Source of the DNA: Mameliella sp. CS4
GTDB lineage: Bacteria > Pseudomonadota > Alphaproteobacteria > Rhodobacterales > Rhodobacteraceae
Length of the DNA: 64,000 bases
NCBI RefSeq assembly: GCF_019392335.1
Contig: NZ_JAHXRQ010000001.1
Coordinates: forward strand, 434,001 to 498,000
Direction of reading: 5' to 3'
The notes under the pieces are model-generated. The model was not told where the DNA came from. It saw only the letters and a list, made by a program, of their open reading frames with translations, and did not search any database. Position 1 is the first letter of the stretch; each line of letters starts with the position of its first letter. This document shows, piece by piece, positions 9,499-20,901 of this stretch. The translations under genes and the position numbers were made by a program.

Positions 9499-9517
9499 AC
9501 GCTGCCCGCGATTCCCC

Positions 9518-11173
9518 ATGCCCAACCGCCGTATCCTCTCGCTCTGGTTTCCCCGCCTTGGCGCCGAACGCCTGATCCGCGCCCAGCCCCACCTGGCCGA
9601 GGTGCCCTTTGCCACCGTCGCGCAAGAGGGCTCCGCACAGGTGCTGGGCGCGCTGTCACAGGCCGCCTCGCTGGCCGGGCTGCGCCCCGGTCAGCCGCTG
9701 CGCGACGCCCATGCCATGTGCGCGGGCCTGCTCACCCGTCCGGCGCAACCCATTCAGGAAAAAGACTTTCTTGGCGCGCTGCACCGTTGGGCGGGCAAGT
9801 TCTCGCCTTGGGTCGCGGTGGAACCGCCCGACGCGCTGGTGATCGACCTGACCGGCTGCGCGCATCTCTTTGGCGGTGAGGAACAGCTGGCACACCAGGT
9901 CACGCAGGACTGCGCCGACCTTGGCCTGACGGTGCATTTCGGCATCGCCGACACGCTGGGCGCCGCCTGGGCGCTGGCACGTTTCTCGCAACAGCAGGCC
10001 GCGCCCGCCCGCTCCGGCGACGCCATCGACCAGGAGGCCCCCGCCACCCGCGCCCGCGCCGGCAAGCGCCGCCACTGGACCCGCGGCGGCACCGCCCCAC
10101 AGCGCCCCGCCACGCAGGGCATCGGCAGCCGCATCGCGCCCCCCGGCCAGGGATGGAGCGCGCTCTCTCCCCTGCCCATCGCGGCCCTGCGGCTGGAACC
10201 CCGTGTCATCGAACAGCTTTCCCGCCTCGGGCTGCGCAACGTAGGGGACCTGCTGGGCCAGCCTCGCGCCCCGCTGGCGCGCCGCTTCGGGCGCGGTCTC
10301 GTCGACCGGCTGGACCAGGCCACAGGCGCCGCGCCAGAGCCGGTCTCTCCCAGTGCCCCGCCGGATCGTTTCGCCCTGCGCATGTCCTTTCCCGATCCCA
10401 TCGGGCTGGAGGAGGACGTGGCAGAGGCGCTCTCGCGCATGACGGACCGGCTCTGCACCACGCTGAAGGCCAGGGGGCGCGGCGCCCGGTCCCTGCGGAT
10501 CGAGGCGCACCGCTGCGACCACCAGATGTGCTGGCAGACCGTCACCAGCGCCGTGGCCAGCGACCAGCCGCACCGGCTCATGCCCCTGATAAGGCTCAAG
10601 ATCCCCGACCTCGAGGCCGGTCCCGGCATCGACATACTGCGGCTGGAGGCGGTGATGCATGAACCCTTGCATGCCCGCACCCGCGCCGGCCACCTGGAGG
10701 CCGCGCAGCAGGGCAGCCGCCGCATCCACGGCGGCGCCGCGCTCGAGGACCTGGTCAGCCGCCTCGGCGCCCGCCTGGGCATGGAGGCGATCACCCGCCG
10801 CGCCCCCGCCGACAGCCATATCCCGGAAAAGGCGGCGCAGACCCTCGCCGCCGCCTGGTCACAACCGACGCGCGACTGGCCCGCGCCCCCCGTGGCCCGC
10901 CCGCTGCTGCTCTGGCGGCCCGAGCCTGTCACCGCCCCCGACACGCCCCGCCCGCCGACAAGCTTTCGCTGGCGCGGACGCGACTGGCGGACAACAGGGC
11001 GGACCGGCCCGGAACGGATCGCCCCGGAATGGTGGCTGGACGATCCCGACTGGCGCTCCGGCCCGCGCGACTACTGGCGGGTGCAGACTGACCGGGGCGA
11101 AAGGCTCTGGCTCTTCTACGCCCACGGCGGCACGGTCTCGCCCGGCTGGTTCTGCCAGGGCAGCTTTGCCTGA
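9518..11173 (+). CDS. imuB: ImuB, Y-family polymerase-like mutagenesis protein
   Basis: The 551-residue protein is related to DNA polymerase IV but lacks the catalytic acidic residues. It has RRILSLWFPRLGAERL where an active polymerase has its first catalytic Asp motif, and VIDLTGCAHLFGG, a characteristic ImuB segment. The C-terminus WLFYAHGG...GWFCQGSFA is also typical. ImuB bridges ImuA and DnaE2 to the beta clamp in SOS mutagenesis. A LexA box precedes it. The odd point is that neither imuA nor dnaE2 flanks it: frmA lies upstream and serB downstream. A low-complexity Ala/Arg insertion sits at about residues 165-210. Confidence 0.9.
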   Translation: MPNRRILSLWFPRLGAERLIRAQPHLAEVPFATVAQEGSAQVLGALSQAASLAGLRPGQPLRDAHAMCAGLLTRPAQPIQEKDFLGALHRWAGKFSPWVAVEPPDALVIDLTGCAHLFGGEEQLAHQVTQDCADLGLTVHFGIADTLGAAWALARFSQQQAAPARSGDAIDQEAPATRARAGKRRHWTRGGTAPQRPATQGIGSRIAPPGQGWSALSPLPIAALRLEPRVIEQLSRLGLRNVGDLLGQPRAPLARRFGRGLVDRLDQATGAAPEPVSPSAPPDRFALRMSFPDPIGLEEDVAEALSRMTDRLCTTLKARGRGARSLRIEAHRCDHQMCWQTVTSAVASDQPHRLMPLIRLKIPDLEAGPGIDILRLEAVMHEPLHARTRAGHLEAAQQGSRRIHGGAALEDLVSRLGARLGMEAITRRAPADSHIPEKAAQTLAAAWSQPTRDWPAPPVARPLLLWRPEPVTAPDTPRPPTSFRWRGRDWRTTGRTGPERIAPEWWLDDPDWRSGPRDYWRVQTDRGERLWLFYAHGGTVSPGWFCQGSFA

Positions 11174-11230
11174 ACGCCCCTGGCTTCTTCTCTGCAAAAA
11201 TACTTCCGGGGGAGTCGACCGCAGGGAGAC

Positions 11231-11245
11231 GGGGGCAGCGCCCCC
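11231..11245 (+). terminator. possible terminator after imuB
   Basis: GGGGGC and GCCCCC flank a three-base loop between imuB and serB. The stem is short and GC-only, with no T run. Confidence 0.35.
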
Positions 11246-11309
11246 CTCGCCACTGGCCAACCGCGCCCGCCCATGACAATAACGCGGCGACCAAGGATGG
11301 AGCCGCCCC

Positions 11310-12179
11310 ATGCAGATCGCCTCTCTCATCGCCAAACCCGGCCAGCTTGACCCGGCGCTGGTCGACAGCCTGCGCAACGCGCTGGGGGGCGGCACGGTCA
11401 GCTGGCTGTCCCCGGACGAGGCGGCGGAATTCCCGCTGGACACCACGCCCGGCAACCTCGACGAGATCCGGACCTCGATCGCCCAGATGGCCGATCTGAA
11501 CATCCTGCCCGAGGCGAACCGGCGCAAGCGAATGCTGCTGGCAGACATGGACAGCACCATGATCCAGCAGGAATGCATCGACGAACTGGCCGAAGAGGCC
11601 GGTGTCGGCGCCCATGTAAAAGAGATCACCGCCCGCGCCATGAACGGCGAACTGGACTTCGAGGGCGCGCTGATCGAACGGGTCGCCCTGCTCAGGGGCC
11701 TGCCGGAATCGGTGATCGACAAGGTGGTCGAAACCCGCATCACCCTGATGCCCGGCGGCAAGACACTGCTGGCGACGATGCATGCGGCAGGCGGGCATTG
11801 CGTGCTGGTCTCGGGCGGGTTCACGGCCTTTACCGCGCGGGTGTCCGCCCTGCTTGGCTTTGACGAGAACCGCGCCAACACGCTGTTGATCGAGAACGGG
11901 GCACTGACCGGAGAGGTCGGCCGCCCGATCCTGGGCCGCGAGGCCAAGGTGCAGGCGCTGAACGAGATCACCGGCCAACTCGGGATTTCCGCCTGCGACG
12001 TGATCGCCGTGGGCGACGGCGCCAATGACCTCGGGATGCTGACCCGCGCCGGGCTGGGCGTGGCGCTGCACGCGAAACCCTCGGTTCAGGCGCAAAGCGA
12101 TCTGCGGGTGAACCACGGCGACCTGACGGCACTGCTGTACCTGCAAGGCTATGCCAGGGGCGATTTCGTCACCGCCTGA
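11310..12179 (+). CDS. serB: phosphoserine phosphatase
   Basis: The 289-residue HAD-superfamily enzyme catalyses the last step of serine synthesis, L-phosphoserine to L-serine. Motif I is DMDSTM with nucleophile D79 and D81. Motif II is in VLVSGGFTAF and motif III/IV in VGDGANDLGMLTRAG. About 70 N-terminal residues form the regulatory-type extension seen in SerB of this group. GGATGGAG precedes the start. It is transcribed alone and converges on the asparaginase. Confidence 0.93.
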   Translation: MQIASLIAKPGQLDPALVDSLRNALGGGTVSWLSPDEAAEFPLDTTPGNLDEIRTSIAQMADLNILPEANRRKRMLLADMDSTMIQQECIDELAEEAGVGAHVKEITARAMNGELDFEGALIERVALLRGLPESVIDKVVETRITLMPGGKTLLATMHAAGGHCVLVSGGFTAFTARVSALLGFDENRANTLLIENGALTGEVGRPILGREAKVQALNEITGQLGISACDVIAVGDGANDLGMLTRAGLGVALHAKPSVQAQSDLRVNHGDLTALLYLQGYARGDFVTA

Positions 12180-12187
12180 CCAACCCA

Positions 12188-12208
12188 GTCCCGGGCTTGA
12201 CCCGGGAC
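12188..12208. terminator. bidirectional hairpin between serB and the asparaginase
   Basis: GTCCCGGG and CCCGGGAC form a perfect 8-bp stem around CTTGA. This CCCGGGxxxxxCCCGGG type is a common intergenic palindrome in alphaproteobacteria and sits between two convergent genes. Confidence 0.6.
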
Positions 12209-12235
12209 CTCACCCCACCTGCGCGGGCGCCCGGC

Positions 12236-13231
12236 TCAGCCGGCCAGCCCCGCCACGGGGCGGATTTCCCCGGTCACCAGCCCGTCCCAGTTTCGAATCG
12301 GCGGGTTCAGAAAGCGCGCCACGTCCGGGTGGTCCGCGTCCATCACCCCCAGCCGCACCATCAGCGCCGCAATCACGCATTCCGAGGCACGCGTCGCCCC
12401 GTCCGCGATCTTGACCGCCACACCCAGGCCCCGCGCGGGCAGGATGGCAATGAAATAGCCCTCGGCCCCGGTTTTCAGCGCCACAGGTTCCTTCGCGGCC
12501 TGCATCAGCAGGGTGCAGGCGCGTCCCTCTCCCGCGACCAGCACGGGATGGGCGATCATCGCCTCGACAAGCTGCGCGGCGGCCCTTGACTGCGCATCCC
12601 CACGTCCCGCCGCCCCGGCGAAAAACGCCATTGCCCGCGCCATGCCCGTCATCGTGGTGGCAAAATTGGGTGCCGAACAGCCGTCGATGCCGAACCCCGG
12701 GCTGGTCTCGCCCGTCACCTCCTCAAAGGCCTCGCGGCAGGCCATCTGCACCGGATGCGCCGGATCGACGTAATCCGGCCCCGCCTTCAGGTGCTGGGTC
12801 AGCGTCAGAAAGCCGGTGTGCTTGCCGGAGCAGTTGTTCAGCACGCGCCCCGGCTCTTGTCGCTCGCGGATCATCGAGAGCCGCAGGTCCTTGTCCCGCG
12901 ACGGTTGCGGCCCGCACAGCAGGTCACCCTCGGTCAGCCCCCGCTCCGCCAGCCATTCGCCCACCAGCCGCGCGTGCAGCGGCGCCCCCTGGTGCGAGGC
13001 GCAGGCCAGCGCCAGCCGCTCGGTCCCCAGCCCCGCCTCCCGCGCCGCGCCCGAGGACACCAACGGCAGCGCCTGCAGCATCTTGGCGGAACTGCGCGGC
13101 AGGATCACTGCCTTGGGGTCGCCCCAGGCGTCGACGATTTCGCCCGAAGATTCGCAGATCACGGCATGCCCGGAGTGCCAGCTTTCGATCACGGGGCCGC
13201 GATGAACCTCGACCAGGGGAACCGCTGTCAT
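12236..13231 (-). CDS. L-asparaginase II (rhizobial AnsA type)
   Basis: The 331-residue protein belongs to the asparaginase II family typified by Rhizobium etli AnsA, which is unrelated to E. coli-type asparaginases. Characteristic segments are LVEVHRGPVIESWH, RSSAKMLQALPL, ASHQGAPLH, NNCSGKHTGFL and GIDGCSAPNFA; SxK/cysteine motifs such as these carry the catalytic and zinc-binding groups in this family. It hydrolyses L-asparagine to aspartate and ammonia in the cytoplasm. Length is standard, and there is no signal peptide. Confidence 0.9.
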   Translation of the reverse strand: MTAVPLVEVHRGPVIESWHSGHAVICESSGEIVDAWGDPKAVILPRSSAKMLQALPLVSSGAAREAGLGTERLALACASHQGAPLHARLVGEWLAERGLTEGDLLCGPQPSRDKDLRLSMIRERQEPGRVLNNCSGKHTGFLTLTQHLKAGPDYVDPAHPVQMACREAFEEVTGETSPGFGIDGCSAPNFATTMTGMARAMAFFAGAAGRGDAQSRAAAQLVEAMIAHPVLVAGEGRACTLLMQAAKEPVALKTGAEGYFIAILPARGLGVAVKIADGATRASECVIAALMVRLGVMDADHPDVARFLNPPIRNWDGLVTGEIRPVAGLAG

Positions 13232-13398
13232 GAATGACCTCCAACAGTTGAGCGATAATCTGCCACCGGGGCTTTTACGCCCGACTTCTTTCAGGCTATT
13301 GTCCCGCCGTCGAGATAAAAACCCTTTCGTGCGCGGGCCATCCGGGACATTCAGGCCCTGTACGGAAGTCGAGGTAGAGACAGCTGGAGGCTGCAGGA

Positions 13399-13926
13399 AT
13401 GAAGTCAGGTCTGGGTCGGGGATTGGGCGCGCTTGCCCTTGTGCTGAGCGCGGCTGCAGCAGGCGCGCAGGATAGCAGTACGGCGCGCGTGGACGCCATG
13501 ACGGACTGGTCGGTGTTCGAAGAGGAAACGCCCCGCGAATGCTGGGCCGTGACCACCTACAAGGAAAGCGTCAACACCAAGGACGGCCGCGTGGTCGCCG
13601 TCACGCGGGGCGAGATCCTCTTGATGGTCTTCTTCCGCCCCGAGGCAGGGGTCAGCGGGCAGATCGCCTTTACCGGCGGCTATCCCTTTGCGGACGGGTC
13701 GACCGTGAACGTGGTGATCGGTGACAGCGAATTCGAGCTGTACACCGAGGGCGAATGGGCCTGGCCGGCCACGCCGCAGGATGACACCAAGATCATCACC
13801 GCGATGAAGCGTGGTGCCGATGCCGTGGTATCCGCCGTTTCCTCGCGCGGAACGACGACCAAGGACACCTTCTCGCTGCTGGGATTCACCGCCGCCTATG
13901 ACGACGCCGAGGCGCGCTGCTCCTGA
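13399..13926 (+). CDS. invasion-associated locus B (IalB) family periplasmic protein
   Basis: The 175-residue protein has a signal peptide ending AAGAQ and the IalB-family layout: DWSVFEEETPRECWAVT, then VFFRPEAGVSGQIAFTGGYPF, and a C-terminal cysteine (EARCS) that can pair with the first. These proteins are widespread in free-living alphaproteobacteria, so the name does not imply virulence; function is unknown. CTGCAGG precedes the start. A terminator hairpin follows the stop. Confidence 0.8.
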   Translation: MKSGLGRGLGALALVLSAAAAGAQDSSTARVDAMTDWSVFEEETPRECWAVTTYKESVNTKDGRVVAVTRGEILLMVFFRPEAGVSGQIAFTGGYPFADGSTVNVVIGDSEFELYTEGEWAWPATPQDDTKIITAMKRGADAVVSAVSSRGTTTKDTFSLLGFTAAYDDAEARCS

Positions 13927-13934
13927 TCGGGGCG

Positions 13935-13953
13935 GGACGGCCTGCGGCCGTCC
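13935..13953 (+). terminator. hairpin after the IalB-like gene
   Basis: GGACGGCC and GGCCGTCC form a perfect 8-bp stem with a TGC loop 9 bases after the stop codon; a T run is absent. Confidence 0.5.
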
Positions 13954-14071
13954 GTTGAGTATTTGAAGAGAGAAGAAACAGGGGCCGCGTGACGAAATGT
14001 CATCCGGCCCTTTGGCTTTGCCCGCGAATCCTGTATACGGCGGGCTTCGCGCCAGACAGGAGCCTTTTCGC

Positions 14072-15256
14072 ATGACTGCGACGACGCCCATCACCCAGGA
14101 TCTTTTGACCGTCCCCCGCAAGCTGCCGGAGGGACCGATGAACATCATCGGCCTGACCCGCCCGCAACTGCGCGAGGCGCTGCTGGCCGCCGGCACGCCG
14201 GAAAAGCAGGTCAAGATGCGGGTCAACCAGGTCTGGCAATGGCTCTATCACTGGGGCGTGCGCGATTTCGACGCCATGACCAACCTGGCCAAACCCTATC
14301 GCGCGCTGCTGGCTGAAAACTTCGTGATTTCGCTGCCCGAGATGGTCTCGCGCCAGGTCTCAGCCGATGGCACGCGCAAATACCTTGTCCGCATCGCGGG
14401 CGGGCACGAGGTCGAGGTTGTCTATATCCCCGAGGAAGATCGCGGCACGCTGTGCATTTCCTCTCAGGTGGGCTGCACGCTGACCTGTTCCTTTTGCCAT
14501 ACCGGCACGCAGAAACTGGTGCGCAACCTGACGGCCGGTGAAATCGTCGGTCAGATCATGTTGGCGCGCGACGACCTGGATGAATGGCCCGAACCGGGCA
14601 CCGGCACCGGCGTGGACGGCCCGCGCCTCTTGTCGAACATCGTTCTGATGGGCATGGGCGAACCGCTCTACAACTTCGAGGGCGTGCGTGACGCGATGAA
14701 GATCGCGATGGACGGCGAGGGCATCGCCCTGTCGCGCCGCCGCATCACCCTGTCCACCTCGGGTGTCGTGCCCGAGATCGCCCGCGCCGCCGAGGAAATC
14801 GGCTGTCAACTGGCGGTTTCGTTTCACGCCACCACCGATGAGGTGCGCGACAAGCTGGTCCCGATCAACAAGCGTTGGAACATCGAGACGCTGCTGAATA
14901 CGCTGCGCGAATACCCCCGGCTGTCGAACTCGGAACGCATCACCTTTGAATACGTGATGCTGAAGGACGTGAACGACACGGACGAGGACGCGCGCCGTCT
15001 GGTGAAGCTCATCAAGGGCATCCCGGCCAAGATCAACCTGATCCCCTTCAACGAATGGCCCGGCTCCCCCTACCAGCGCAGCGACTGGTCGCGGATCGAG
15101 AAATTCGCCGACATCATCTACAAGGCCGGCTACGCCTCGCCCATCCGCACGCCGCGGGGCGAGGACATCATGGCCGCCTGTGGCCAGTTGAAATCCGCCA
15201 CCGAACGGGCGCGCAAGTCGCGCGCGCAAATCGCGCAGGAAACCGGCCTGGGCTGA
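14072..15256 (+). CDS. rlmN: 23S rRNA (adenine-2503) C2-methyltransferase
   Basis: The 394-residue radical SAM enzyme methylates A2503 of 23S rRNA and A37 of some tRNAs. The iron-sulfur motif CxxxCxxC is C135-C139-C142 ([11 protein letters not shown]). The family's substrate-binding GMGEPLYN and C-terminal [11 protein letters not shown], with the catalytic cysteine, are present. The 14072 start has CAGGAG upstream; the longer frame adds 25 residues with no ribosome site. Monocistronic, followed by the copA promoter. Confidence 0.95.
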   Translation: MTATTPITQDLLTVPRKLPEGPMNIIGLTRPQLREALLAAGTPEKQVKMRVNQVWQWLYHWGVRDFDAMTNLAKPYRALLAENFVISLPEMVSRQVSADGTRKYLVRIAGGHEVEVVYIPEEDRGTLCISSQVGCTLTCSFCHTGTQKLVRNLTAGEIVGQIMLARDDLDEWPEPGTGTGVDGPRLLSNIVLMGMGEPLYNFEGVRDAMKIAMDGEGIALSRRRITLSTSGVVPEIARAAEEIGCQLAVSFHATTDEVRDKLVPINKRWNIETLLNTLREYPRLSNSERITFEYVMLKDVNDTDEDARRLVKLIKGIPAKINLIPFNEWPGSPYQRSDWSRIEKFADIIYKAGYASPIRTPRGEDIMAACGQLKSATERARKSRAQIAQETGLG

Positions 15257-15282
15257 ACCAGGAAAAAAATTTGCGTCGGGTC

Positions 15283-15313
15283 TTTACCTTCCCATGACTG
15301 GAACCCCCATATC
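15283..15313 (+). promoter_or_regulatory. CueR-type promoter of copA (19-bp spacer)
   Basis: TTTACC (-35, 15283-15288) and CATATC (-10, 15308-15313) are separated by 19 bp. The overlong spacer carries TTCC-N6-TGGAA and lines up closely with the E. coli copA promoter, where CueR distorts the DNA to realign the two elements. The cueR gene itself lies at the end of this operon. Confidence 0.75.
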
Positions 15314-15333
15314 CGGTCTCAGGAGGCACGACC

Positions 15334-17801
<2,468 letters not shown>

Positions 17802-17805
<4 letters not shown>

Positions 17806-18191
17806 ATATCGGAGAGGTCGCGGACCGGGCCGGGCTGCCGGCCAAGACGATCCGCTATTACGAGGACATCGGCCTCGTGAAACCGCCGCGGGATGCCAAC
17901 GGCTATCGCGCCTTCCGCGAAAGCGACTTGCACAAGCTGGCCTTTCTGGCGCGCGCCCGCGCACTGGGCTTCTCGATCGAGGATTGCCGCGTCCTTGTCG
18001 GCCTGTACCAGGACGATCACCGCGCCAGCGCCGACGTCAAACGCGTGGCCGAGGAACACCTCACCCGCATCGACGAAAAGATCGCCCAGTTGCAGGGGAT
18101 GCGGGACACGCTGGCGACCCTGGTTCACGCCTGCCACGGCGACGACCGGCCCGATTGCCCGATCCTCAAGGATCTGGCCGAAGGGCGTTAG
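17802..18191 (+). CDS. cueR: Cu(I)-responsive MerR family regulator
   Basis: The 129-residue protein has a MerR winged helix at the N-terminus ([21 protein letters not shown]), a long dimerisation helix, and the two-cysteine Cu(I) loop CHGDDRPDC (C111 and C119), the CueR/HmrR signature. It should activate copA through the 19-bp-spacer promoter at 15283-15313. Being the distal gene, it is autoregulated with the pump. Its last 4 bases overlap the convergent GntR gene. Confidence 0.94.
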
Positions 18192-18886
18192 GCGGCGCCC
18201 TCTCCCGGGGCCACCGGAACCATCGGCAAGGGATCGGGGCGCAGGGCGCCTTCCAGGTGGCCGCGCGACAGCTCCCAATGCTGCAGCGTCAGGTCAGCGG
18301 CCTGATCCGGCGCCCCGCTCTCGATGGCGGCAATCAGGGCCTCGTGCTGCTGCACGGCCTTCTTGACCAGCTTGCGTTCCTTCTTGGTGCCCGGGCTGTA
18401 AAGCCCACGGCTCAGGCGTGTCTGGTCGATCAGCAACCGGTTCAACGCGGGCAGCATGTAAGGATTCGCCGCCATCTCGCCGACCTGGGCGTGAAACCCG
18501 TGGTCCGCAAGACCCGCCGCCACGTCGTCGCCGCTGTCCAGGGCCGCCTGGAACCGCAGCTGCGCCGCCTTCAACCCCTCCAGCTCCTCGCCACCCCGGA
18601 CCTCTGCCGCCAGCCGCGCCGTCGTGGCCAGGATCAACGGCGCGCTCTGCAGGAACGCGCGCAACGTGCCAAGTTCCAACGAGGCAACCCGCGCGCCGCG
18701 ATTTACCTCCAGCCGCAGGTATCCCTCACCGGCCAACACCTGAAAGACTTCGCGCAGCGGCGTACGCGACAGGCCGTATTCGGCGGCAATCCGGCCTTCG
18801 TCCAGTTCTGCCCCCGGGGTCAGTTCCTGCAACAGGATCCGCTCACGCAGGGCTTCGCGGCAGATCTCCTTAGGACTGGCATTCAT
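18188..18886 (-). CDS. GntR family (FadR/FCD) transcriptional regulator
   Basis: The 232-residue protein has a GntR winged helix (AAEYGLSRTPLREVFQVLAGEGYLRLEVNRGARV) and an all-helical FCD ligand domain (DHGFHAQVGEMAANPYM, RLLIDQTRL, QHEALIAAIESG). The start at 18886 is preferred because GAGGGGG lies 7 bases upstream. The FCD class binds carboxylate ligands such as organic or sugar acids; the ligand here is not evident. No catabolic operon is adjacent, although dgoK/dgoA lie 3 kb away. A candidate operator lies at 18930-18942. Confidence 0.88.
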   Translation of the reverse strand: MNASPKEICREALRERILLQELTPGAELDEGRIAAEYGLSRTPLREVFQVLAGEGYLRLEVNRGARVASLELGTLRAFLQSAPLILATTARLAAEVRGGEELEGLKAAQLRFQAALDSGDDVAAGLADHGFHAQVGEMAANPYMLPALNRLLIDQTRLSRGLYSPGTKKERKLVKKAVQQHEALIAAIESGAPDQAADLTLQHWELSRGHLEGALRPDPLPMVPVAPGEGAA

Positions 18887-18929
18887 AGCGTTTCCCCCTC
18901 CGCTTGATGACACCCTGCATACCGAAAGT

Positions 18930-18942
18930 ATACAAAATGTAT
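18930..18942. promoter_or_regulatory. candidate GntR autoregulatory operator
   Basis: ATAC-N5-GTAT is an inverted repeat of the size used by GntR/FCD dimers, in an AT-rich patch 44 bases upstream of the regulator start codon. Confidence 0.45.
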
Positions 18943-19105
18943 CGGCAAGAGGTCACGCCATCCCGGGCTTCGTTTTGGGAAAAATACCCCTGCACGGAAG
19001 TCATCGCACGCAAAAACAGACAAGAACACCCAAAGGGACGGTGGGCGGGGCGTTGTTCCGTCCGCAGGACGGGACGAGCGTCCGCCCCCGTCCCCTAAAG
19101 CCCCC

Positions 19106-19591
19106 TCAATGCGAGTGACCCGCGTGACTGTGCTGGCGCGCGTCATCTGCCTCGATCATGACGTCGATCTCCAGCTCCCCCGCCGAGGTCATCAGGATCA
19201 CCTGCCAATGGTGCCCCTCTTCCAGCGCCACCTGCAGCCCGTCAAAACGGATCGCCAGCCCATCCGGCGCCAGTGCCAGCTGCCGGTCCGGGGCCACAGG
19301 GATCGGCGGCAGCGTCTCGAACCCCATCTCGCCGCCCTTCATGCGAAAGCCCACCAACTGGCCTTCAACACCGCTGTCCAGCCGCGCACCCAGAATCTCG
19401 ACCGGGGCAGAGCCCTCGTTGTGCAGTTCCATGAAAAGCAGCGCAGGGCCGTGGTCGGTGGCATTGGTCCAGGGATGCAGGATGTCCAACCCCCCGATCT
19501 CGAAGGCATGGGCCGGCGCATCATGGTCATGCCCGTCTTCGGCAAGAACCGGGGTCGCCATCATCAGCAGCGCGGCAAGCAGGTGTTTCAT
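19106..19591 (-). CDS. His-rich periplasmic protein with PCu(A)C-like fold
   Basis: The 161-residue protein has a signal peptide ending PVLA. The mature protein follows the PCu(A)C layout (LDILHPWTNATDHGPALLFM, ILGARLDSG, IPVAPDRQLALAPDGLAIRF, ELEIDVMI). From family knowledge PCu(A)C binds copper through conserved His and Met residues; at the corresponding places this protein has LVGFRM and LAIRF, so most of those ligands appear lost. Instead both ends are His-rich: HDHDAPAH after the signal peptide and HSHAGHSH at the C-terminus. It overlaps the permease gene by ATGA and is third in the operon. A zinc-binding role is inferred from the Zur-like box. Confidence 0.75.
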   Translation of the reverse strand: MKHLLAALLMMATPVLAEDGHDHDAPAHAFEIGGLDILHPWTNATDHGPALLFMELHNEGSAPVEILGARLDSGVEGQLVGFRMKGGEMGFETLPPIPVAPDRQLALAPDGLAIRFDGLQVALEEGHHWQVILMTSAGELEIDVMIEADDARQHSHAGHSH

Positions 19592-20901
19592 TGACGTAGA
19601 TTCTCCACAACAGGGCGCGTCAGAACGACAAGCGCCGGAACAAGCGACAAGAGAGACATGGCCGACAGAAAGCCCAGCGCCAGGGTCACCTCGGCCCAGG
19701 AGATCGAAGCGGTCACAAGAATATCCGTCCTTTCGGTCACGATCCGCGACAGGACCAGGACCGCGGCATAGCCGAACGCAAGGCCAAGCACCGTTCCTGC
19801 CAGCAGGAGCGAGACGCCATAGCCCCAGACCACCGCCATGACAAAGCGGCGGGGCGCCCCCAGCGCGCGCAGCATGGCCAATTGCCGCTGGAAGAGGCGC
19901 GTCAGGATGAACAGCCCCAATAGGACAGAGGCCGCCACCAGCACCTGGGTCACAACGGACATGACCGACATCGCCTGCCGCACATCTCCCATGACACGGT
20001 AGAGATCGGCCAGCACGGTGCCGGGGAAAAAGGCCATCGTCTCACCCGCCTCGGTGAATTCCGACCGAAGGGCGTAGTTGGCCCAGAGCTCGTCTGCGTG
20101 AACGATCACCGCAGGGGTGCCCGGAAACAGGTCAGGGGCGAAGGGCGGACCGATCCTGTCGCCCTCTTCGAAGGGGTGGCCATTGGCCAGCCCATGCACC
20201 TCCCAGACGGTCTCGATAGGTATCAGAATAGCGCGATCCCAGGGCGAACCGCTGCGGGCCATGCGCCCGACGATCTCTATCTGGACTCCGTCATGGGCCT
20301 CGGCGTCAGCGCCGCCTCCGCGGCCGTGCGCGGGCGTGAACCTGTCGCCGATCTGCAGGTCGATGGCCGCCCCTGCCACGGCCTCACCGGATCGGGTGAA
20401 TATCCGCCCCTCGATCTCGCCGTCACTGAGGTAGGTGACGAAATCGGCGATGGTTCCGACCACCGGCGCGCCGTCGTGGCTGTCGCCAAAGGCGACGGGC
20501 GCCGCGATCTGCACCTGTGGGTGGTTGGCGATCCGGTCATAGGCCGCCCCGTCCAGCAGGGGGACCGCACTGGGTTGCAGGAAAACCGCCGCCAGCATCA
20601 TGGTCAGTTCCGATCCGGGCGCCGTCACCACCAGGTCGAATTTCTCCGCCGCCTGCGCGCTGCCGGTCCGCAGCCCCCGTTCCTGCGCGATCAGACCGAT
20701 GCCCATGCCCGTCGACACCGCGATCAGCAGCACAAACAGCAGGTTGGCCCAGCGAAACCGCCACATCAGCGCGCGGATCAGGGACCAGGGGCGAAACCCC
20801 CGCAGCAGAACGCCCCCGACCACCAGCAAGGGCAGCAAAAGCGCCCCGGCGCTCATGAGATCCTGCGCCAGAACCGGCAGGCCGTCCCAAATCTCTCTCA
20901 T
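19588..20901 (-). CDS. ABC transporter permease, FtsX/MacB type
   Basis: The 437-residue membrane protein has two N-terminal membrane segments, a large extracytoplasmic domain (about residues 75-320, with many aspartates and EAHDG/HDGAPV histidines), and three C-terminal segments including the FtsX signature region RLFQRQLAMLRALGAPRRFVMAVV. It overlaps the ATPase gene by ATGA. Members of this fold include LolCE, MacB and the permease of Vibrio ZrgABCDE zinc uptake. The substrate is not readable; zinc is suggested by the regulatory site and the His-rich partner. Confidence 0.85.
   Translation of the reverse strand: MREIWDGLPVLAQDLMSAGALLLPLLVVGGVLLRGFRPWSLIRALMWRFRWANLLFVLLIAVSTGMGIGLIAQERGLRTGSAQAAEKFDLVVTAPGSELTMMLAAVFLQPSAVPLLDGAAYDRIANHPQVQIAAPVAFGDSHDGAPVVGTIADFVTYLSDGEIEGRIFTRSGEAVAGAAIDLQIGDRFTPAHGRGGGADAEAHDGVQIEIVGRMARSGSPWDRAILIPIETVWEVHGLANGHPFEEGDRIGPPFAPDLFPGTPAVIVHADELWANYALRSEFTEAGETMAFFPGTVLADLYRVMGDVRQAMSVMSVVTQVLVAASVLLGLFILTRLFQRQLAMLRALGAPRRFVMAVVWGYGVSLLLAGTVLGLAFGYAAVLVLSRIVTERTDILVTASISWAEVTLALGFLSAMSLLSLVPALVVLTRPVVENLRQ

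Larger units (their letters stand above)
8992..9517. other. 526-bp intergenic region between divergent frmA and imuB
   Basis: No coding sequence is supported on either strand, and imuA, the usual upstream partner of imuB, is not found. The region holds the frmA leader, a cluster of TTTTGTAC motifs (9271-9320, with a further TTTGTACG at 9366-9373) and a LexA box at 9484-9498. Confidence 0.6.

Noticed and set aside
8992..9517. Possible imuA remnant upstream of imuB
   Set aside because: No frame in this stretch gives a RecA-like P-loop or other ImuA features on either strand.
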